A stretch of DNA of 64,000 nt from DASZUK01 sp035547695 (GTDB lineage: Bacteria; Actinomycetota; Acidimicrobiia; Acidimicrobiales; RAAP-2), in NCBI GenBank assembly GCA_035547695.1, contig DASZUK010000001.1, positions 1 through 64,000 of the forward strand, in the 5' to 3' direction. Position numbers and translations under genes: made by a program. Numbering within the stretch: position 1 is the stretch's first letter; every line of letters starts with the position of its first letter. Positions 59,466 to 64,000 of this stretch are shown here, piece after piece. The notes under the pieces were generated by a model, which was not told where the DNA came from, ran no database searches, and saw only the letters and a program-made list of their open reading frames with translations.

Positions 59466-60513
59466 CCGCACCGTCGTCGGCGTCCTGTTCCCCGGACCGG
59501 CCCACCGCGACGCGCTGGACCCGCTGTACGCCGTCGCCGACGACCTGGGCCTCCAGGTCGAGATGGTGGACTGGGCCGACCAACCCGACGTCGCCCTGGC
59601 CGTCGCCGCCGGGCGGAGCCGGGCCTGGGTCGCCGCCCACCAGGCCCCGCTGACCGACCGGCAGCGCCGGCAGCTAGCCCGGGCCGAGGTGCTGCTGGCC
59701 CTGGACGTCCCCCTGCAGCTTCCGACGTTGGCCCCCCGGCTCCGGTGGGTGCAGGCCGTCGGGGCCGGCATCGGGCCCCTGGCCGCCACCCTGCGCGGCA
59801 CCGGCATCCCGGTGTGCACCACCGCCGGCGCCTCCTCGGTGCCCATCGCCGAGTTCGTCATGGCCCGCCTCCTCGGCGTCTGGAAGCAGTCCCGGGCCTT
59901 CGACCGCCTGCAGCGGGCCCGGCGCTGGCCGGCCCCCGACGCCGCCCCGGCCTCGGTGGGGGTGGCCGGCCGGACCCTCGGGATCGTCGGCACCGGCAGC
60001 ATCGGCCGGGAGATCGCCCGCCGGGCCGCCGCCTTCGACCTGCGGGTGGTCGGCGTCCGCCGCCGGCCCGACCTGCCCCCGCCGCCCGGCTTCGACCGCG
60101 TCGTCGGGGCCGACCGGCTGATGGACGTCCTCCCCGACTGCGACGCCCTCGTCCTGGCCGCGCCCGGCACCCCCCGCACCGACCGGCTGATCGGCCGGGA
60201 CCAGTTGTCCGCCCTGCCCACCGGGGCCGTGCTGTGCAACGTCGCCCGCGGCACCCTGGTCGACGAGGCCGCCCTGGCCGACGCCCTCCGGTCCGGGCAC
60301 CTCGCGGCCGCCGTCCTGGACGTCACCGACCGGGAGCCGCTGTCCCGGCGGAGCCCCCTGTGGGCCCTGCCCGGGGCCCACCTGTCCCCCCACGCCTCCG
60401 CCCTGGTGCCCGGCCACCTCCGCCGGGTCACCGACATCTTCGTCGACAACCTCCGCCGGGACCGGGCCGGGGAGCCGCTGCGCAACCCGGCCGACCTCGA
60501 CGAGGGGTACTGA
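59458..60513 (+). CDS. D-2-hydroxyacid dehydrogenase family protein
   Basis: 351 residues. NAD fold GIVGTGSIGREIARR, catalytic Arg in NVARGTLVDE, Glu in DVTDREPL and His in LSPHASA: the full Arg-Glu-His set of D-isomer-specific dehydrogenases. It probably reduces or oxidises a 2-keto/2-hydroxy acid formed by the neighbouring aldolase. The TTG start at 59458 overlaps the preceding gene by 8 nt; no better start lies close. Confidence 0.88.
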   Translation: MADRTVVGVLFPGPAHRDALDPLYAVADDLGLQVEMVDWADQPDVALAVAAGRSRAWVAAHQAPLTDRQRRQLARAEVLLALDVPLQLPTLAPRLRWVQAVGAGIGPLAATLRGTGIPVCTTAGASSVPIAEFVMARLLGVWKQSRAFDRLQRARRWPAPDAAPASVGVAGRTLGIVGTGSIGREIARRAAAFDLRVVGVRRRPDLPPPPGFDRVVGADRLMDVLPDCDALVLAAPGTPRTDRLIGRDQLSALPTGAVLCNVARGTLVDEAALADALRSGHLAAAVLDVTDREPLSRRSPLWALPGAHLSPHASALVPGHLRRVTDIFVDNLRRDRAGEPLRNPADLDEGY

Positions 60514-60529
60514 ACCCGCCGGGGCCGGC

Positions 60530-61432
60530 TCAGGTGATGTCGGCGGTGGTGGTCCGGGGCCGGGCCTCGGCCAGCAGCCGGCGGAGCACCGGCTCGACGG
60601 CCTCGGGGTCGTCCACCGGGTCGGCGGTGGGCCCGCGGTGCCAGCCCTCGGCCACCCCGAACACCATGCCGGACGACTCCACCACCTGCCCGGTGACGTC
60701 GGCGGACCGGGTGGACGCGAACCAGGTGACCAGCGGGGCCACCCACCGGGGGTCGAACTTGGCCAGCATCTCCGCCGGCAGCGCCAGGTCCTCGGTCATC
60801 CGGGTGTTGGCGCCGGGGGCGACGGCGTTGACGGTCACCCCGTACCGGGCCAGCTCCTCGGCGGCGATCTGGGTGAAGGCGGCGATGCCGGCCTTGGCCG
60901 CGCCGTAGTTGGACTGCCCGACGTTGGCGTACAGGCCGGACACCGACGACGTGTTGACGATGCGGGCGTCGTTGGCCTCCCCGGCCTTGGACCGGCCGCG
61001 CCAGTAGGCGGCGGCGTGCCGGGACGGGGCGAAGGTGCCCTTCAGGTGCACCCGGATGACCGCGTCCCAGTCCTCCTCGGACAGGTTGAACAGCATCCCG
61101 TCCCGGAGGATGCCGGCGTTGTTGACCACCACGTCCAGACCCCCGAACGTGTCCACGGCCTGCTGGACCAGGCGGCCCGCCCCGTCCCAGGTGCTGACGT
61201 CGTCGGTGTTCGCCACCGCCTCCCCGCCGGCGGCGGTGATCTCGTCCACCACCTCACCGGCCGGCCCCGTGTCCCCGCCGGACCCGTCCCGGGCGGCCCC
61301 CAGGTCGTTGACCACCACCCTGGCCCCGTTGGCCGCCAACATGGTGGCGTAGGCCCGGCCCAGGCCGCGGCCCCCGCCGGTGACGACGCAGATCCGTCCC
61401 TCGCACATCGGTGAGCTCGACATGGCCACCAT
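60530..61432 (-). CDS. HSD17B4-type hydroxyacyl-CoA dehydrogenase (SDR)
   Basis: 300 residues. The N-terminus ICVVTGGGRGLGRAYATMLA with VVVNDLGAARDGSGGDTGPA is diagnostic of the HSD17B4/MFE-2 dehydrogenase domain. It also shows VVNNAGILRDGML, the catalytic set NTSSVSGLYAN and YGAAKAGIAAF, and VNAVAPGANTRMTEDL. Such enzymes oxidise 3-hydroxyacyl-CoA or steroid side-chain intermediates. The ATG at 61432 has GGGAG upstream; ATG 61423 is possible. It diverges from the second aldolase gene. Confidence 0.9.
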   Translation of the reverse strand: MVAMSSSPMCEGRICVVTGGGRGLGRAYATMLAANGARVVVNDLGAARDGSGGDTGPAGEVVDEITAAGGEAVANTDDVSTWDGAGRLVQQAVDTFGGLDVVVNNAGILRDGMLFNLSEEDWDAVIRVHLKGTFAPSRHAAAYWRGRSKAGEANDARIVNTSSVSGLYANVGQSNYGAAKAGIAAFTQIAAEELARYGVTVNAVAPGANTRMTEDLALPAEMLAKFDPRWVAPLVTWFASTRSADVTGQVVESSGMVFGVAEGWHRGPTADPVDDPEAVEPVLRRLLAEARPRTTTADIT

Positions 61433-61461
61433 GTTCTCCCTGGTCGTCGCCGGTGTCCCTA

Positions 61462-61513
61462 GGCCAAATGGCCGATGCCGGCGCCCCGCCGTGATCGACC
61501 ACTTGGACGATTG
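61462..61513. promoter_or_regulatory. Shared motif, site 3, in the SDR/aldolase divergent promoter
   Basis: GGCCAAATGGCC (61462-61473) and ACTTGGACGATTG (61501-61513), both halves of the motif seen at sites 1 and 2, now 27 bp apart. The remainder of the 173-bp gap has GGAAGACCGAGGAAGG-type repeats at 61553-61590. Confidence 0.5.
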
Positions 61514-61605
61514 ACCCCCCCGGCGGCCCCCCTGACAATGGACGGAGACCGAGCCGGAAGACCGAGGAAGGCCGAGCCGGAAAACGGAGACGGAAGGGGG
61601 TGGCC

Positions 61606-62469
61606 ATGACCGATCTCGCCGAACGACACGCCGAACGACACCGGGGCGACGCCGCCCCGCCGGTGCAGGGCGGTGCCGGCGCGGCCGCCGACGACGACGC
61701 CGCCCACGACGCGGCCGCCGACGCCGCCCCGCCGGCCGACGCCGACCTGCTGGCCGAGCGGGCCCACCGCAAGCGCCGGCTGGCCGCCGCCTACCGCATC
61801 TTCGGCCGGTTCGGGCTGACCGAGGGGACCGCCGGCCACCTGTCCGTCCGGGACCCCGTCGACCCCGACACCTTCTGGGCCGCCCCCTTCGGGCGGCACT
61901 TCTCGATGGTCCGGGCCTCCGAGCTGGTCCGCACCGACGCGGACGGGACCGTCTACGCCGGCAACGGCCCGGCCCACCCGGCCGCCCTGGTGCTGCACGG
62001 CGCCATCCACGACCTGCGCCCCGACGTGCTGTCGGCCGGGCACGCCCACAGCGACTACGGCCGGGCCCTGGCCGCCGGCGGCTTCTTCGTCGAGCCGATC
62101 ACCCAGGACGCCTGCGCCTTCTCCGCCGACACCGCCTACCACGAGGACTACGGCGGGGTGGTGCTCACCCACGAGGAGAGCCGCGGCATCGTCGGCTGCC
62201 TCGGGCCCCACAAGGCCGCCGTCCTGCGCAACCACGGCCTGCTCACCGTCGGGGGGTCGGTGGAGGAGATGGTGTGGTGGTTCCTGGCCCTGGAGAAGGT
62301 GTGCAAGGTGCAACTGATCGCCCAGGCCGCCGGGCCGCTGCGGCTCCTCGACCCCGAGGTGGCCGCCGCGGCCGCCGCCCTCAACGGCACCCCGCAGGCC
62401 GCCCTGGTGAACGCCAAGCCCCTGTTCGACTGGATCGACACCGTCGAGCCGGACGCCTTCGACGAGTGA
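61606..62469 (+). CDS. Class II aldolase/adducin family protein
   Basis: 287 residues. An Ala/Asp/His-rich N-terminal ~45 residues is probably disordered. Fold markers: RIFGRFGLTEGTAGHLSVRD, zinc His pair in SAGHAHSDYGRALAA, ITQDACAFSADTAYHEDYGG and VLRNHGLLTVGGSVEEM. More adducin-like and distant from the 51-kb paralogue. ATG at 61606 after GGAAGGGGG. It is likely the first gene of a transcript with the ferredoxin and oxygenase genes. Confidence 0.88.
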   Translation: MTDLAERHAERHRGDAAPPVQGGAGAAADDDAAHDAAADAAPPADADLLAERAHRKRRLAAAYRIFGRFGLTEGTAGHLSVRDPVDPDTFWAAPFGRHFSMVRASELVRTDADGTVYAGNGPAHPAALVLHGAIHDLRPDVLSAGHAHSDYGRALAAGGFFVEPITQDACAFSADTAYHEDYGGVVLTHEESRGIVGCLGPHKAAVLRNHGLLTVGGSVEEMVWWFLALEKVCKVQLIAQAAGPLRLLDPEVAAAAAALNGTPQAALVNAKPLFDWIDTVEPDAFDE

Positions 62470-62481
62470 CCGGGGCGGCCG

Positions 62482-62524
62482 CCGTGACTGGACAACCCGC
62501 CGTGACTGGACAATCCGCCGTGAC
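62482..62524. repeat. 18-bp repeat between aldolase and ferredoxin genes
   Basis: CCGTGACTGGACAAYCCG at 62482 and 62500 with a partial third copy at 62518. Each contains GTGA, echoing the aldolase stop at 62467-62469. Confidence 0.8.
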
Positions 62525-62578
62525 CGAACGAACCGACCAGCATCCTCGGGCGGACCGAGGACGGAGAAAGTGGAGGCG

Positions 62579-62773
62579 ATGCGACCGATAGTGATCCCGA
62601 CGCGGTGCCGCGGGAACAGGGTGTGCGAAGGTCTGGTACCCGAGGTGTTCCAGGTCGACGACCACGGCATGGCGTGGGTGGTGGACGAGGAACCGTCCGA
62701 GGACCTGTACGACCGGGTACGTGACGCCGTGTACCGCTGCCCGGCCAAGGCCCTGATGGTCGACGATGGGTAG
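62579..62773 (+). CDS. Short [3Fe-4S]-type ferredoxin
   Basis: 64 residues: MRPIVIPTRCRGNRVCEGLV, VFQVDDHGMAWVV, and YRCPAKALMVDD. The cluster motif is Cys-x5-Cys ... Cys-Pro, with Asn in the position that decides cluster type in actinobacterial P450/oxygenase ferredoxins. It probably donates electrons to the oxygenase encoded next. The ATG at 62579 gives the usual length; a GTG at 62570 is in frame. It overlaps the following gene by 8 nt. Confidence 0.9.
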   Translation: MRPIVIPTRCRGNRVCEGLVPEVFQVDDHGMAWVVDEEPSEDLYDRVRDAVYRCPAKALMVDDG

Positions 62774-63473
62774 CCCGGTCCTTCCCGACGGCACCGTGAC
62801 CGACGGCGCGGCGGCCTACGAGCCGTTCACCCTGCCCGACGACGGGTACCGGGACCGGCTGCTGGCCCTGCTCGCCCTGCAGGCCGCCCCGATGTGGTCG
62901 GTGGGGCAGCAGGCGGCGTACCAGGAGTTCGTGATGTCCGGGCCCACCCTGGAGCACTGGGTCCGGGTCTCCGGCGCCTGGGCCGAGGTGGAGCGGAACA
63001 TCTGGGAGCTCAACGGCCTCCTCGGCCACCTCGGGGTGGGCTCCTGGGAGGGCCTGGTGGGCGCGCCGGCGGACGCCGCCGCGGTGGGCGCCACCCTGGG
63101 CACCTGGGTGGACGTCCTCCTGGCCGAGCAGGTGGCCGACGGCCTTGGGGCGGCCATGGCCCGGGCCTGCGTGACCTCCTCCTACGCCCCCCTGGCCCGC
63201 ACCGCACGGCTGCTGGCCTACGGCAAGGCCGGCTCGCAGGCCTCCGGGGTGGTCGGGATCAAGGAGATGCTGGTCGAGCGGCAGGTCCCCCGCGCCCAGG
63301 TGGAGGACCGAGCGGCGGTGTGGCTGGACCTCGTCGGCGGGTGGGCCACCCGCTACGGCGACGCCCAGTCGGCGGAAGGGTTCGGGCGGGGCCTGGCCCA
63401 GCCCGTCGACGTCGCCGCCGAGATGGCGGCGGTCAAGGCCGAGCTGAACGGACTACTGGAGGCTGCATCATGA
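62766..63473 (+). CDS. PaaC-like (non-catalytic) oxygenase subunit candidate
   Basis: 235 residues, mostly helical: DRLLALLALQAAPMWSVGQQ, EFVMSGPTLEHWVRVSG, ERNIWELNGLLGHLGV, GTWVDVLLAEQVADGLGAAM. It lacks the two ExxH pairs of the diiron subunit. Its position, overlapping the ferredoxin (8 nt) and the catalytic subunit (ATGA), matches the structural PaaC-type partner of phenylacetyl-CoA epoxidase-like enzymes. The assignment rests mainly on context and helical character. Confidence 0.6.
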   Translation: MGSPVLPDGTVTDGAAAYEPFTLPDDGYRDRLLALLALQAAPMWSVGQQAAYQEFVMSGPTLEHWVRVSGAWAEVERNIWELNGLLGHLGVGSWEGLVGAPADAAAVGATLGTWVDVLLAEQVADGLGAAMARACVTSSYAPLARTARLLAYGKAGSQASGVVGIKEMLVERQVPRAQVEDRAAVWLDLVGGWATRYGDAQSAEGFGRGLAQPVDVAAEMAAVKAELNGLLEAAS

Positions 63474-64000
63474 CCGTCACCGCACCCGCCCGCCCGGAGC
63501 GGAAGTACCCCCCGCTGCACTTCGAGGCCCACGACGACCTGCCGGAGGACTACCGCAAGATGGTCCTCCGGCTGTTGCGGGAGACCAACGAGATCGGGTC
63601 GGTGCCGACCTGCTACCAGCAGATGAAGGCCATGACCGGCAACGTCCGCATGGCCCCCGACCCGGTGTCCCGGGTCCGGATCGTCGAGTTCTTCGCCGAC
63701 GAGATGCGGCACCAGAAGATCTTCGACGGCGTCGTCCGGGCCATGGGGGTGGTGCCCGACGCCGACTTCGTGTCCAGCATCGACGGCCTCAACGCCACCG
63801 CGGCCATCCACGACTGGGTGGACCTGGCCCTGCTCAACACCTTCATCGACCGGGTCGGCGGCTTCCAGTTGCTCGACTACGCCGACTCCAGCTTCGCCCC
63901 GCTGTCCCGCACCGGGGTGGCGGTGGCCAAGGACGAGTTCGGCCACTGCGCCATGGGCTACCAGCACCTCCGGGAGATCTGCCAGACCGAGGAGGGCCGG
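63470..64000 (+). CDS. PaaA-like diiron monooxygenase catalytic subunit (3' end beyond window)
   Basis: 177 visible residues, cut by the right edge. Ferritin-like four-helix diiron site: E in LRETNEIGSVP, EMRHQKIF (ExxH) and KDEFGHCAMGYQHL (ExxH). Sequence such as PEDYRKMVLRLLRETNEI and TCYQQMKAM resembles PaaA, the catalytic subunit of the ring-1,2-phenylacetyl-CoA epoxidase; BoxB-like aryl-CoA epoxidases share the fold. The likely substrate is an aryl- or alicyclic-CoA made by the ligases upstream. Overlaps the preceding gene by ATGA. Confidence 0.8.
   Translation, partial: MTVTAPARPERKYPPLHFEAHDDLPEDYRKMVLRLLRETNEIGSVPTCYQQMKAMTGNVRMAPDPVSRVRIVEFFADEMRHQKIFDGVVRAMGVVPDADFVSSIDGLNATAAIHDWVDLALLNTFIDRVGGFQLLDYADSSFAPLSRTGVAVAKDEFGHCAMGYQHLREICQTEEGR

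Overview
The window is very GC-rich DNA from a bacterium that is almost certainly an actinobacterium. Third codon positions are nearly all G or C, GTG starts are common, genes often overlap by 4 nt (ATGA/GTGA), and the families present (Rpf-like transglycosylase, stand-alone LigD polymerase, Ltp2/DUF35-type pair, HSD17B4-like SDR, amidohydrolase-2 proteins, short ferredoxins) are typical of that phylum. The surface protein at 17.5-19.8 kb, with 'DGGIFTYGDAxFYGS' repeats, and the CoA-thioester chemistry suggest the class Acidimicrobiia. That placement is inference.

Layout. 0-8 kb, mostly minus strand: signal peptidase I (cut by the window edge), a MerR regulator coupled to a DHA2-type exporter, a short-type glucan phosphorylase, a VOC protein, an Rpf-like muralytic lipoprotein, and a thiolase-like/DUF35 pair that starts at a KstR2-like palindrome. 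8-25.8 kb is housekeeping and accessory: LigD polymerase, an RCK-channel-RCK potassium channel, an MFS permease overlapping a Fur-family gene tail to tail, a ClC transporter, a SHOCT protein, an AhpD-like protein, a secreted HExxH protein, a nitroreductase, the repeat surface protein, an aldo/keto reductase, a hipBA kinase system with an unusually regular operator array, nitronate monooxygenase, and an enoyl-CoA hydratase/reductase pair.

25.9-29 kb is a mobile island of visibly lower GC. A roughly 3.1 kb segment bounded by 24-bp inverted repeats carries a frameshifted IS1595-type transposase, two passenger genes, several hairpins and a tRNA-His-like sequence. A complete IS5-family element (977 bp, TAA target duplication) has inserted exactly at the 3' end of that tRNA-like sequence.

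29-39.6 kb: an amidohydrolase, a second DHA2 exporter divergent from a TetR gene, MenB, an FAD oxidoreductase next to an ABC exporter, a small membrane protein, and cobyrinate a,c-diamide synthase preceded by what looks like the severed C-terminus of CobO. 39.9-48.8 kb is a six-gene, overlapping plus-strand operon for an exopolysaccharide: polytopic protein, BcsA-like synthase, BcsB-like protein, GT-C-like membrane protein, DPM1-like GT2, and a PIN-domain protein. 48.9-64 kb is a catabolic region with two acyl-CoA ligases, two class II aldolases, an amidohydrolase, three SDRs, a 2-hydroxyacid dehydrogenase, a ferredoxin/NuoF-like fusion, a short ferredoxin and, at the right edge, PaaA/PaaC-type diiron oxygenase subunits. 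Together they suggest CoA activation of a (probably cyclic) acid, ring oxygenation fed by ferredoxin, and degradation by dehydrogenases and aldolases. The substrate cannot be read from the sequence.

A recurring feature is short tandem repeats (16-41 bp) placed on gene boundaries, often duplicating the stop or start codon itself.
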